A stretch of 64,000 bases of DNA from Winogradskyella schleiferi (GTDB taxonomy: Bacteria > Bacteroidota > Bacteroidia > Flavobacteriales > Flavobacteriaceae). Positions within the stretch are counted from its first letter, which is position 1. Each line of letters begins with the position of its first letter. Position numbers and translations under genes: made by a program. The notes below the pieces were generated by a model. The model was not told where the DNA came from. It saw nothing but the letters and a program-made list of their open reading frames with translations, and made no database searches. Of this stretch, positions 49,020-58,543 are shown piece by piece. Location: assembly GCF_013394655.1 (NCBI RefSeq), contig NZ_CP053351.1, positions 4,496,974 to 4,560,973 on the forward strand, in the 5' to 3' direction.

Positions 49020-51947
49020 TTAAAATCTTACGTAAACGTTTAGGTAATAGGTGGTGCCGTTACCATAAAAATAACGATTACCAAATACAGGACCATTAGA
49101 ATTGTTTTGCTCATCTAACTGGCTTCTATAATCTACTCGTCTAGATTGTTCAAAACCTCCCGTTCTGTATTGTTTATTGAATATATTATTAATCGTAGCA
49201 AAGAAACCGACGAAATAGTCATCAATACGCCAAGATTTTCCTCCAATTACATTGACTAACATATAATCCTCAAATTGTTCTTGCTTTAGTAGGCTTCTGG
49301 CAACATCGTCATCGTAATCGTAAATTGTATTACCGCTAAAGTTCCCATCTTCTGGAATAATTAATCTTTCGCTTCCAGCTTGAATTGGTAATAAATCAAC
49401 GTCTTGAGAAAAATTAGCGGATCTTTTTAAAGCACTTGCATCTACATAAGCATTAGAAAAGAAATTACTGGTAACACCGATATTCCAAAATTCAGGATCC
49501 CTGTATTCAAAACCTATCTGAAATGCGCGCTCTGGGCCACCAGATACATGTAAATCTTTTAATGCAGTGGTTTGTTCGTCGCCGTAAGTTACAATTGTTT
49601 TTTTACCTCTTTCGTCATCAGGAAGACCAAGTTCTCTATATTCAAAGTCTGCTGCTGTATAGTACAAATTAGGATTGTTGGTAAAAATGTATTGACCAAC
49701 TGAAGCTGCAGCTTTTAGTTTAATCGTAGGTGTGACCTGGGCTTCAATGCCTAACTCACCACCAATATGGCGTCTATCGATGTTGGTCTGCACTTCCTGT
49801 ACAAAATTACTAGCGTTTTCTGTAAAGAAAAACCCGATATCTGTACCATCTTGAAACCCTGAGTAAAACCCAGTAAGTCTTGCTTTTACTTTTGGTGATC
49901 TAAATATGTAACTGGCATCAACAGACTGAATCGTTTCACTTTCTAAACCTAAAACTATTTGATTACTTTGTCTCGCATTTCCAAAAGAGTTTCTAATATT
50001 AGGTGCTTTTGTAAAATAACTTCCGTTCACATCAATTAAATGTTTTCCAGTAATCTTATAAGTAAATCCACCTTTAACACCATAATTAGAAAATTCTAAT
50101 TTTTCGCTTTTCCCGTAAGAACTAATATCTCCAAAACCGTTCACATTGCCACTACCAGGAAAAAAGCCGTTTTCATAAAGCCCATTTCTTTGATAATTGG
50201 TTTGTGAAACATTGGCACCAACATAAAAATCTATTTTATTGTATTTAAATTGGGCCTGTACAAAACCATTAATGACATCAGAATCTATTTCGTAGTTATA
50301 CTTGTAGCGATCTCCTTCTGTAACAATCCTGTTCGGGTTTCTTAGATCACTCTGCGCTTGACCAGAAGTCTGTTGTCCTGCTTGTTGGTCCGCAAAGGCA
50401 TCAACATCTAAATACCCTGAGCCTCCTAATAGATCTTCGATACGTGCAAAGTTTTCACTATTTAAGGTTCTGTAATTAATGCTTGCATTTAATCTAATTT
50501 TATCTGACAATTCTGCATCGAGAATAGTGTTTAATGATAATTGTTTATCCTTTATTACATCAGATTGAAGTGCGTAAACAGAGTAACCAGTTAGGCTGTT
50601 GGCATAATAAAGTTCATTCCAGTCTAACTGACCATCGTTAACAAACTCTTGTTGCGCAGCAAAGGCCAATTGATAATCATAAGGCGTTGGGTTGGGATCG
50701 TCTAGATGATAACTAGGTAAATTTTGGTAATACTCAGGTGTTGGGTTACGAGCACCACCGACAGTTCCACCTTCGCTTAAGCGGTTTCCATTGTTGTCTA
50801 TACGCGTATTCGCAATCTCACCAAACTGGTAAGCCGCATTGGTGTTTAACTTTACTTTAGATGAAATATCCCAATAATGATTTAACATCAAAATAGGTTC
50901 ATTGATTTCTCTTATTCTAGAATTTCTAATCTCACCATCTTGATAACCCCAAAACGGATTGTATGTTCTGCCTTTAAGATTGTAAACTTCTTCTGTTATT
51001 GCCGTAGAACGTCCACGTCTGTTTTGGGCATAAATGCTTGTGAAGTTTAAACTGTGTTTGTCATTAAATTGCTTTTCTAAAGCAAAAACGAATGAATTGG
51101 AGTCATATAATGTACCATCTACAAATCCTTCATCCCCAAACCGTCTAGAACCCAAAGCAGAAAAAGACCAGCCGCCTTTTAATAAACCAGAACTATAACT
51201 AGCCATTACTCTGCCAGTATAACTTCTATTCGCAGAGGCATAAGATATACGACCGCCTTCTCTGTATTTCGAAGCTCGCATAATTATATTATTGGTTCCG
51301 GCTAAATCTCCAAAGGTGTAGTCATTGGCAGATGTACCCATTGAGAATTCTTGGTTACGTTGCAAATCGTTAATACCGCCCCAATTTCCCCATTGTGGTC
51401 TTCCCGTAAACTGCTTGTTCATTTCAATACCGTTGATAAGTACTTTACCGTTGGCATTGTCCAAACCTCTTGGTCTAAAGAATGTTGCACTAAAATCGTA
51501 TGCAGCAGCACTTAAAAATACATCTCTAGAGGCTTGTAGTAAACCAGAAATGTTGTCGGTTAAACCATCGTCTTCGCTATTTAAATTATCATCAGAAATT
51601 GAAATAACAAATAGATCTTTTTTGTCACTTTGATCGTAGTCTAAGGTCATGCCGCTGATATCAACAGTTTGACCTTCGTTCACAATAATTGGGTAGCGTT
51701 TTGTATCGTATTCTATTTTTTCGACCTTCAAAACTTGTTCGCCAAGTGGAACGTTTTCAGTAAAACTGAATTCTCCTTTTGCGTCTGTGTTAACAGTCTG
51801 TCCGGTTTCTTCAATAGTAATAGTTACATCAGGAATTGGTTCTCCTGTAGTTCCATCCAAAACACTTCCTTTAATAACAGTTTGCTGTGCAAAACTTGTT
51901 AAAGAAAAGGCTATTCCGAATAGAAAGAGTAAAAAACTTTTTTTCAT
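49020..51947 (-). CDS. TonB-dependent receptor with carboxypeptidase-like regulatory domain
   Basis: 975 residues with a signal peptide (MKKSFLLFLFGIAFSLTSFAQ). An N-terminal CarboxypepD_reg-like domain (about 23-105, GSVLDGTTGEPIPDVTITIEETG) is followed by a plug domain with RPRGLDNANGKVLINGIEMN and a 22-strand-type barrel ending in Phe (YVRF). It imports a ligand using TonB/ExbBD energy. It forms a pair with the DUF5689 lipoprotein, and the divergent nuclease-fold gene at 52173 belongs to the same Flavobacteriia context. The substrate is not evident. Confidence 0.93.
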   Translation of the reverse strand: MKKSFLLFLFGIAFSLTSFAQQTVIKGSVLDGTTGEPIPDVTITIEETGQTVNTDAKGEFSFTENVPLGEQVLKVEKIEYDTKRYPIIVNEGQTVDISGMTLDYDQSDKKDLFVISISDDNLNSEDDGLTDNISGLLQASRDVFLSAAAYDFSATFFRPRGLDNANGKVLINGIEMNKQFTGRPQWGNWGGINDLQRNQEFSMGTSANDYTFGDLAGTNNIIMRASKYREGGRISYASANRSYTGRVMASYSSGLLKGGWSFSALGSRRFGDEGFVDGTLYDSNSFVFALEKQFNDKHSLNFTSIYAQNRRGRSTAITEEVYNLKGRTYNPFWGYQDGEIRNSRIREINEPILMLNHYWDISSKVKLNTNAAYQFGEIANTRIDNNGNRLSEGGTVGGARNPTPEYYQNLPSYHLDDPNPTPYDYQLAFAAQQEFVNDGQLDWNELYYANSLTGYSVYALQSDVIKDKQLSLNTILDAELSDKIRLNASINYRTLNSENFARIEDLLGGSGYLDVDAFADQQAGQQTSGQAQSDLRNPNRIVTEGDRYKYNYEIDSDVINGFVQAQFKYNKIDFYVGANVSQTNYQRNGLYENGFFPGSGNVNGFGDISSYGKSEKLEFSNYGVKGGFTYKITGKHLIDVNGSYFTKAPNIRNSFGNARQSNQIVLGLESETIQSVDASYIFRSPKVKARLTGFYSGFQDGTDIGFFFTENASNFVQEVQTNIDRRHIGGELGIEAQVTPTIKLKAAASVGQYIFTNNPNLYYTAADFEYRELGLPDDERGKKTIVTYGDEQTTALKDLHVSGGPERAFQIGFEYRDPEFWNIGVTSNFFSNAYVDASALKRSANFSQDVDLLPIQAGSERLIIPEDGNFSGNTIYDYDDDVARSLLKQEQFEDYMLVNVIGGKSWRIDDYFVGFFATINNIFNKQYRTGGFEQSRRVDYRSQLDEQNNSNGPVFGNRYFYGNGTTYYLNVYVRF

Positions 51948-52002
51948 GCCTAATTTTAAAATTGATAGTTATTGTAGATTAAATATTCGTATTTAGGGCT
52001 TG

Positions 52003-52010
52003 CAAATGTA
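52003..52010 (-). promoter_or_regulatory. Putative -7 box of the TonB-receptor operon
   Basis: Minus strand TACATTTG (TAnnTTTG), 55 nt before the ATG. A TTG lies 29 nt upstream, longer than consensus. Confidence 0.4.
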
Positions 52011-52172
52011 CATTATTTATAATAAATACATACTTTTGGCAAGCAATTTGCTTTGGATATAACAATAACATAATATTGAGTCACTAACTATCTTTACTAA
52101 AAACTATAATTTCGAAATTATATGTATGCTTAGATTTTTATTTGACCCATATAAAACTATAAAATTTTACCA

Positions 52173-53237
52173 ATGAAATCATTAAAATTACTAATTATTT
52201 TACTTGCCTTAATCAGTGTTTCAAACCTTTCGGCCCAAGAGGAAAAGCGCTATAAAATACATACCGTTGCATTCTACAATTTAGAGAATCTATTCGACAC
52301 CATTAACGATCCTTTAAAATATGATGAAGCCAGTCCAATAATGGAAATGAATGCAAATCGGAGTGAGGTTTATAAGAAAAAAATTAAAAACATGGCTCGG
52401 GTAATTGCCAATATCGGTAGCGATTATGCGAATAATTCTCCAGCCGTTATAGGTGTATGTGAAATTGAAAATAGACAAGTATTAGTGGATTTAGTCAATG
52501 ACCCTTTACTTTTAGGGAAGGATTACGGAATCATCCATTTTGATGGGCCAGACAAAAGAAGTATTGATGTGGCATTACTTTATCAAAAAGCACTGTTTAA
52601 GCCTATAGCAGAAAGTTCTCATGAATTGATGATTTATGACAATATTACTAGGAAAAGAGTTTTTACAAGAGATCAATTATTGGTAAGTGGTAAATTGGAT
52701 GGGGATCTTATTCATCTTTTAGTAAACCACTGGCCATCAAGAAGTGGAGGAGAAGCCAGAAGCAGGTCTAAAAGAGTTGGCGCTGCAAAATTGAACAAAC
52801 GCTTAATCGATTCGTTACAGTCCATAGATCCTTATGCTAAAATCTTTACCATGGGAGATTTGAATGATGATCCAACAAATGAAAGTGTTAAAGACGTTTT
52901 GAAGGCAAAAAAGGAAAAAGAAGATGTAGAATTAAAAGGTATTTACAATCCGTTTGAAAAGATGTTTACTGAAAAAGGTTATGGCACAACGGCATACAGA
53001 GATGCATGGAGTTTATTTGATCAAATTATGATGACACAACCACTTTTAGAGGATGATTATTCTTCATTTAGATTTTGGAAAGCCGGTATTTATAATAAGG
53101 CATACTTATCTAATAAACGCGGTCGCTATGAAGGTTACCCATTCAGAAGTTTTGCCGATGGTGGTTTTACGGATGGCTTTAGCGATCACTTCCCTGTATA
53201 TGTTTATCTCATAAAAGAGGTAAAAGAAGACGAATAA
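52173..53237 (+). CDS. Endonuclease/exonuclease/phosphatase-family protein, exported
   Basis: 354 residues with a signal peptide (MKSLKLLIILLALISVSNLSAQ). Family motifs: FYNLENLFDT, GVCEIENRQVL (catalytic Glu), VNHWPSRSGG, MGDLNDDPTN (catalytic Asp/Asn), FDQI and C-terminal SDHFPVYVY (catalytic His). Likely periplasmic or surface phosphodiesterase or nuclease; phosphate scavenging from DNA is plausible but inferred. A truncated paralogue is at 3355-3594. Terminated by the hairpin at 53269. Confidence 0.92.
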   Translation: MKSLKLLIILLALISVSNLSAQEEKRYKIHTVAFYNLENLFDTINDPLKYDEASPIMEMNANRSEVYKKKIKNMARVIANIGSDYANNSPAVIGVCEIENRQVLVDLVNDPLLLGKDYGIIHFDGPDKRSIDVALLYQKALFKPIAESSHELMIYDNITRKRVFTRDQLLVSGKLDGDLIHLLVNHWPSRSGGEARSRSKRVGAAKLNKRLIDSLQSIDPYAKIFTMGDLNDDPTNESVKDVLKAKKEKEDVELKGIYNPFEKMFTEKGYGTTAYRDAWSLFDQIMMTQPLLEDDYSSFRFWKAGIYNKAYLSNKRGRYEGYPFRSFADGGFTDGFSDHFPVYVYLIKEVKEDE

Positions 53238-53268
53238 AATTTCGACTTAGAAATCTGAGTTAAGACAT

Positions 53269-53306
53269 AAAAAAGCGTCCAATGAGTAATTTTGGACGCT
53301 TTTTTT
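53269..53306. terminator. Bidirectional Rho-independent terminator
   Basis: Arms AAAAAAGCGTCCAA / TTGGACGCTTTTTT with a 9-nt loop, A run on the left and T run on the right. Between convergent genes. Confidence 0.92.
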
Positions 53307-53325
53307 ATGTTTTATTACACTAAAT

Positions 53326-53763
53326 TTAAAACCAAAGATTCCAAGGAATTTTAGCTAAAACTAACACTAAAGCTAGGGTATAAAAAATAGCTAAAAGTTT
53401 AAATTTTGGCTTAGAGGTTAATTTCTTTTTGTGTTTAGAGTAGCCTATAGTCACTAGTGCAACTGCTATGATCATAGTAAGTGGATGTTCTACAATTAGA
53501 TTTCTTAAGGCTGAATTTTTCATTACTTCTCCCATACCACCAACTTGTTCTATGGTGGAAAAATAGTCCTTCATAAAAAACAAAATAATCCCAATTAATA
53601 ATTGAATATGCATTGTAATGAGTGCAAACAGCGATATTCTAAAATCCTTGGCATCAAACTCTTTATCGCCAAAAAATTTAATAAGGGCGTTAAAAGTGGC
53701 AAGTATTAATACTAAAAGCACTAAATAAGCCCATTTTGAATGTATAAACTGAACAATTTCCAT
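53326..53763 (-). CDS. Four-helix membrane protein (cytochrome b-like annotation family)
   Basis: 145 residues with four transmembrane helices. The helices carry His residues (FIHSKWAYL, TMHIQLLIG, VEHPLTMII) in a pattern seen in Bacteroidota proteins annotated as cytochrome b-like. Heme binding is not shown. Single gene with a terminator downstream. Confidence 0.68.
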   Translation of the reverse strand: MEIVQFIHSKWAYLVLLVLILATFNALIKFFGDKEFDAKDFRISLFALITMHIQLLIGIILFFMKDYFSTIEQVGGMGEVMKNSALRNLIVEHPLTMIIAVALVTIGYSKHKKKLTSKPKFKLLAIFYTLALVLVLAKIPWNLWF

Positions 53764-53958
53764 AATTAAAATTTATCTGTGGTTGTAAAAATACACATTA
53801 GAACTTTTATGGACCATTATATCTATTTAATTATTTTGTTAAACGAAATATTTTAAAGGAAAATACTTTATAGATAATAGGCCTCTTCAATATTTAAGGA
53901 ATATTGGCACAAATTTTATAGGTTATATATTAATTCTGTAAACCTCATGTCGGATTAA

Positions 53959-53976
53959 CTATACATAAACTATACA
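53959..53976 (+). promoter_or_regulatory. 18-bp element shared by both adhesin upstream regions (copy 1)
   Basis: CTATACA-TAAA-CTATACA: a 7-bp direct repeat with 11-bp period. An identical copy is at 58458-58475. Both lie 86-116 bp before the start of paralogous adhesin genes. Direct repeats one helical turn apart suggest a regulator site. Confidence 0.55.
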
Positions 53977-54023
53977 GTCCCTGTTTTTAAGCTATTTTCA
54001 CAATTATTGCTCATTCTTATTTC

Positions 54024-54031
54024 TATATTTG
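54024..54031 (+). promoter_or_regulatory. Putative -7 box of the adhesin at 54075
   Basis: TATATTTG (TAnnTTTG) 43 nt before the ATG. A TTG 14 nt upstream is closer than consensus. Confidence 0.4.
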
Positions 54032-54074
54032 AGGGAGTTCAACAATCTCTATACTAACTATTTAATATATTTTT

Positions 54075-56078
54075 ATGTGTTTACAATACAATAGCCTAAG
54101 TTTTAAAATAGTTCTCATATTTTGTATTTCTACCCTTTCAACGGCAGTACATGCCCAATTAGGTTTTTGTTCAGGAAATTCTGGCGATGCTATTTTTTCT
54201 GAAGATTTTGGAGCGGGAACGGAAAATTCAATGTTACCAGATGGAACAACAACGTATTCGTATGTAAATGGGTTTCCTGACGATGGTTTTTATACCCTTT
54301 CTAGCGGATCTTTTGGCAATCCTTTTGATTGGCATGCGGTAGAGGATCATACACCTAATGATACTGATGGAAGGTTCCTTATTGTAAATGCAGGTTTTAC
54401 GGCAGGTGAGTTTTATAGAACAACAGTGTCTGGACTATGCGAAACAACTACTTATGAGTTTTCTGCATGGTTATTTAATTTAATAAAAATTCCAGGGTTT
54501 TGCTCTAATCAAGGCATAGAAATCCCTTTAAACGTTAGCTTCCAAATATGGGATAGTACAGATACCAATTTATTAGCAAGTGGAACTACAGGCGACATTT
54601 TTGGCACAGTAGAGCCAACTTGGGGAGAATACGGTCTGGTATTTCAAACTTTGGCCAATCAAGATACAGTAATTCTTAAAATGATTAATAATGGACAAGG
54701 TGGCTGTGGTAATGATTTAGCTATTGATGACATTGAGTTTAAATCTTGTGGAGACACGGTTATAGTCACTGATGACATCGATAATACTGTTGTTACAATT
54801 TGTGAAAGTGATACACCTTATTCAACAACGTTAACAGCTACTCCAGATTTTGCAGTTTTCAGTTCTCATTTTTATCAATGGCAAGAAAGCGTAGATGGTG
54901 ATATCTGGACAGATATTACAGGCGAAACTAATCAAATACTTAATATTTCAGCTTCTAATTCAAAATTTTACAGAACAAAGGTCGCAGAAGTTGCGGTTAA
55001 TCTGACCAACGATCAATGTTTATTGTTATCTGACGAATTTCAAATTAATGTGAATGCTGATCCAAATGCACCTGTAAATAATGGAGATGTTCCTTTTAAT
55101 TGCAACTTTAATGAAGCGGTCTTGTCAGTAACTGTGCCAACAGGTGTTACTGTGAATTGGTATGATTCTTTAACAGGAGGAAACCTTTTACAAGCTAATG
55201 CCCTAACCTATATCGCTACTACAGCAGATGTATATTATGCTGAAGCTAGAACTAATACTACAGATTGTGTGTCTTCAACAAGAACTGCCATAAGTGCAAT
55301 TCCGTTATTTCCATTAGCACCTGTTAGTGATGGAGATGTGGATTTTAATTGTATCCTAAATCAAGCTATTTTATCTGTTACTGCTACCTCAGGTACAACG
55401 GTTAATTGGTACGATGCTGCCTCGGGAGGTAATCTCTTGCTTGCTAATAATCTTAGTTATACGGCTATAGAAGAAGGTACATTTTATGCCGAAACAGTTG
55501 ATACGAGTACGGGATGTATTTCTAATTCTAGAACAGCTGTTAGTACGAGTATCTTTGCACCAGACGCGCCAGTAAGCGATGGAGATGTAAGTTTTGATTG
55601 TGCCTTAAATGCGGCTGTTTTGACGGTTAGTGTTTCAATAGGAACAATTGTAAATTGGTACGACTCACAAATTGATGGCACTCTATTGCAAGCCGATAGT
55701 GAAAGCTATTCTGCGAACAATCAAGCGACGTATTATGCAGAAGCCATTGATGACATTACAGGATGTGCTTCATTGTCTAGAACCGCAGTTAGTGTATCAG
55801 GAAATTCAGGACTAGAAAATTGTTTTATACCTCAAGGCATATCTCCAGGAGTATCTCCTGGCCAGAATGATAATTTTGATTTAAGCAATTTTGCCGTTAC
55901 ACAATTACAAATTTATAATAGATATGGAACATTAATATATTCCAAAAATGATTATAGCGATGAGTGGGAAGGACAAACTAATGATGGAGCTGAAGTGCCA
56001 GTAGGTACTTATTTTTACACCATGATTTATGAAGGTGGTTCTAAAAATCGCAGTGGTTGGGTATACGTGAATAGATAG
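54075..56078 (+). CDS. T9SS type B-sorted Ig-like adhesin (gliding-motility-associated CTD)
   Basis: 667 residues with a signal peptide (cleavage near AVHAQ). N-terminal jellyroll-like domain (about 29-230, QLGFCSGNSGDAIFSEDFG ... GCGNDLAIDDIEF), a Cys-rich linker, then three Ig_7-type repeats (about 335-575) each with APVSDGDVxFxC ... VNWYDS ... YYAEA and a conserved Cys pair. The C-terminal domain (FIPQGISPGVSPGQNDNFDL ... QIYNRYGTLIYSK ... VPVGTYFYTMIYEGG) is the type B sorting domain for secretion to the cell surface. It is the complete short paralogue of the giant gene at 58544. Confidence 0.93.
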   Translation: MCLQYNSLSFKIVLIFCISTLSTAVHAQLGFCSGNSGDAIFSEDFGAGTENSMLPDGTTTYSYVNGFPDDGFYTLSSGSFGNPFDWHAVEDHTPNDTDGRFLIVNAGFTAGEFYRTTVSGLCETTTYEFSAWLFNLIKIPGFCSNQGIEIPLNVSFQIWDSTDTNLLASGTTGDIFGTVEPTWGEYGLVFQTLANQDTVILKMINNGQGGCGNDLAIDDIEFKSCGDTVIVTDDIDNTVVTICESDTPYSTTLTATPDFAVFSSHFYQWQESVDGDIWTDITGETNQILNISASNSKFYRTKVAEVAVNLTNDQCLLLSDEFQINVNADPNAPVNNGDVPFNCNFNEAVLSVTVPTGVTVNWYDSLTGGNLLQANALTYIATTADVYYAEARTNTTDCVSSTRTAISAIPLFPLAPVSDGDVDFNCILNQAILSVTATSGTTVNWYDAASGGNLLLANNLSYTAIEEGTFYAETVDTSTGCISNSRTAVSTSIFAPDAPVSDGDVSFDCALNAAVLTVSVSIGTIVNWYDSQIDGTLLQADSESYSANNQATYYAEAIDDITGCASLSRTAVSVSGNSGLENCFIPQGISPGVSPGQNDNFDLSNFAVTQLQIYNRYGTLIYSKNDYSDEWEGQTNDGAEVPVGTYFYTMIYEGGSKNRSGWVYVNR

Positions 56079-56113
56079 TAAATCAACTATTCCATAGATC
56101 TTTAAGCATCTAT

Positions 56114-58465
56114 TTATTCTGCGATCGTGATTCTATGTTTCAGCTCATTGCCAAGTTCATCCATCACTGTAATCAAGTGCTCTCCAGAAGATGGTAAAAC
56201 AGCTATATCATGAATGTCCCTTGTGCTACCAATAAACTGGCTATCAATGTACCAATAGAGTTCTAGTTCAGGTTTTGAATGTGCTACTTTTAAAATAAGA
56301 TCGTTGGTATTACCGTCAAAATCCTTGGGCAAGAAAATGGTGCTTTGCTGGTTAGGATAAATAAATTCCATCGAAATTCCCGATGATTCTGTGCAATCGT
56401 TTCGATAAGGTGGCAATGGTTTGTAAAACGGATTTTTATTTTTGAAATAGTACGCTTGCAAAGGCGGAAGTATAAACCAAGCCTTATTATTAATATTTGA
56501 AACGGGTTCGCAGGAAGAATTCACTTGAAACTGTTCTGATAAATCCAGATGCACCAATTTATGAAATGGACAAGGTTCGGTTTTCTTTCCACTTGCCTGA
56601 ATGAATCTCAATTCCGTAACATCGCAAATTGAAGACGCTCTATAGCCACTTTTTTTGCAAATATTCACTTCTAGCATTTCGTCATATGGTGGATTAAACC
56701 AGGTGCTTTTTGGTAGTAAATCGAACACATCAAATAGAATTGGTGCAGCAGTTTGCACACCGACTAAACCAGGTCGTCCTTCGCCATCAGCATTGCCGAC
56801 CCAAACACCAACCACATAATCTTTTGTAGTACCAATGGCCCAAGCATCCCTGAATCCAAAACTTGTACCTGTTTTCCATGCGATGTCTTGTGAAGAATCG
56901 TAATATTCCCAACTTTCGTCACTTTCTGGTCGGTTCACTTGCTTCATGCTTTCAAACGTGAGAAAGATGGAAGCCGCATCAAAAACTTCTTTTTCATTTT
57001 TAAGCTGTCCAAAGTCTACCGTATTTTCATAGATGAAGGTCGGTTGTAAGAATTCATCCGTATAATATTTACTGGAATTATCATTAAAATGATTTAAGGT
57101 CGAAGCCATGGCGGCATAACTCTTGCACAAATCCCAAAGGTTGCTTTCTGCGCCACCAAGCACCAACGACAAACCATAATGATTGGCATTGTATTTTAAA
57201 TCCTTAAGTTGAAGCTGTTTTAAATAATAATAAAAACGATCCAAACCAAACTCTTGAAGCATTCTTACGGCAGGCACATTTAATGAACGCGACAAAGCTT
57301 CATTCGCAAACACAGCGCCATCGTAGGTCTGATTATAGTTTCTAGGTTGGTAACTTCCAAATTGTGTAGGCACATCGACAACCAAAGTATTTGGTAGCAA
57401 ATCACCAGCATCGAGCATAGCGGCATATAAAAAAGGTTTTAAAATACTACCTGTACTTCTGGCTTTGTCGATAATATCTACGCTTTTTTGATGCGCATTA
57501 TCTGTAGGTGAATTGCCAATATAAGTTAGAACCTGTCTTGTTTTTACGTTTAAAACTAAAACAGAAAGATTATAGATTTCATTTTGTTTTAAGCGATTGT
57601 AATGTTGTTTAACAATGTGATTGGTTTGCTCCTGGAGTGCCATTTTAATGGTTGTTTTAATACGCTGTCCTCTATGGTTTTTCGCTACTTTTTGAAGTAA
57701 ATGTGGTGCGATTTGAGGTAATGGATAAGGTTTTTGTGGTAAACTTTCCGCAATGGATAACTCATAGGTTAAGTCGTCAATTGTACCATTTTCATAAAGC
57801 TTTTTTAGAAGCCTATTTCGTTTATCCAACAATCGTTTTTGATTTTTTCCAGGATAAATTAAACTTGGTGCATTTGGTAAAACGGCTAATGTGGCGCTTT
57901 CCGCCCAAGATAAATTAGAAGCATTTCTATTGAAATAGCGCCAAGATGCAGCATCAATGCCAACAACATTTCCTCCAAATGGCGCATGACTGGAATACAA
58001 GGTTAATATCTCGTCTTTGGACAACCTGAATTCTAAACGTGTCGCTAAAATCAGTTCTTTTACTTTCTCAACATAAGTTCGCGGTTGCCCTTTTCTGGAC
58101 AATCGAATCACTTGTTGTGTTAATGTACTTCCGCCTCGTTTTACAGTTCCAGAACTTAAATTATCTTTTACAGCTTTAAAGATTGAAACCGGATTAAAGC
58201 CTGGATGTTTGTAGAAATATTCATCTTCAAATTGAAGAATACAGGTTTTAAATTTTTTAGGCACACTGTCACTGACAGGAAACCGCCATTGCCCATCTTC
58301 TGCAATTAAAGCTCCTAATAATTCATCAGATTGACTAGTGATAACTGTTGCCGTGGGATCTTTGAATAAGTGTTGTGGTAAACAAAAATAATAAGCGATT
58401 AGTAGGATAAAAATCACTAAAGATTTTATCCTATTACGCTTAAAATATCCAATTAGCCTATACAT
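56114..58465 (-). CDS. pbpC: Penicillin-binding protein 1C
   Basis: 783 residues. One N-terminal transmembrane helix (about 13-31). GT51 transglycosylase: FEDEYFYKHPGFN (catalytic Glu) and RGGSTLTQQVIRL. Transpeptidase: SxxK SILK (about 339), KTGT (about 532). The C-terminal BiPBP_C domain (about 690-783, YPNQQSTIFLPKDFDG ... LYWYIDSQFIGST) is diagnostic for PbpC. The alpha-2-macroglobulin gene that often accompanies pbpC is not adjacent. It sits between two paralogous adhesin genes on the opposite strand. Confidence 0.94.
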   Translation of the reverse strand: MYRLIGYFKRNRIKSLVIFILLIAYYFCLPQHLFKDPTATVITSQSDELLGALIAEDGQWRFPVSDSVPKKFKTCILQFEDEYFYKHPGFNPVSIFKAVKDNLSSGTVKRGGSTLTQQVIRLSRKGQPRTYVEKVKELILATRLEFRLSKDEILTLYSSHAPFGGNVVGIDAASWRYFNRNASNLSWAESATLAVLPNAPSLIYPGKNQKRLLDKRNRLLKKLYENGTIDDLTYELSIAESLPQKPYPLPQIAPHLLQKVAKNHRGQRIKTTIKMALQEQTNHIVKQHYNRLKQNEIYNLSVLVLNVKTRQVLTYIGNSPTDNAHQKSVDIIDKARSTGSILKPFLYAAMLDAGDLLPNTLVVDVPTQFGSYQPRNYNQTYDGAVFANEALSRSLNVPAVRMLQEFGLDRFYYYLKQLQLKDLKYNANHYGLSLVLGGAESNLWDLCKSYAAMASTLNHFNDNSSKYYTDEFLQPTFIYENTVDFGQLKNEKEVFDAASIFLTFESMKQVNRPESDESWEYYDSSQDIAWKTGTSFGFRDAWAIGTTKDYVVGVWVGNADGEGRPGLVGVQTAAPILFDVFDLLPKSTWFNPPYDEMLEVNICKKSGYRASSICDVTELRFIQASGKKTEPCPFHKLVHLDLSEQFQVNSSCEPVSNINNKAWFILPPLQAYYFKNKNPFYKPLPPYRNDCTESSGISMEFIYPNQQSTIFLPKDFDGNTNDLILKVAHSKPELELYWYIDSQFIGSTRDIHDIAVLPSSGEHLITVMDELGNELKHRITIAE

Positions 58466-58475
58466 AAACTATACA
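58458..58475 (+). promoter_or_regulatory. 18-bp element shared by both adhesin upstream regions (copy 2)
   Basis: Identical to 53959-53976. Here it overlaps the start codon of pbpC (58463-58465), so it lies in the 78-bp divergent promoter region. Confidence 0.55.
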
Positions 58476-58543
58476 AAAGGGGTTTTTAACATTTTTTATG
58501 GAAAAGTAAATTTTATTACACAAAGTAATCTATATATTTATAC

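Larger units (their letters stand above)
53764..54074. other. 311-bp intergenic region
   Basis: A+T-rich, no coding frame. Contains the 18-bp repeat CTATACATAAACTATACA (53959-53976), which recurs upstream of the paralogous giant adhesin, and a -7 box at 54024-54031. Confidence 0.6.
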
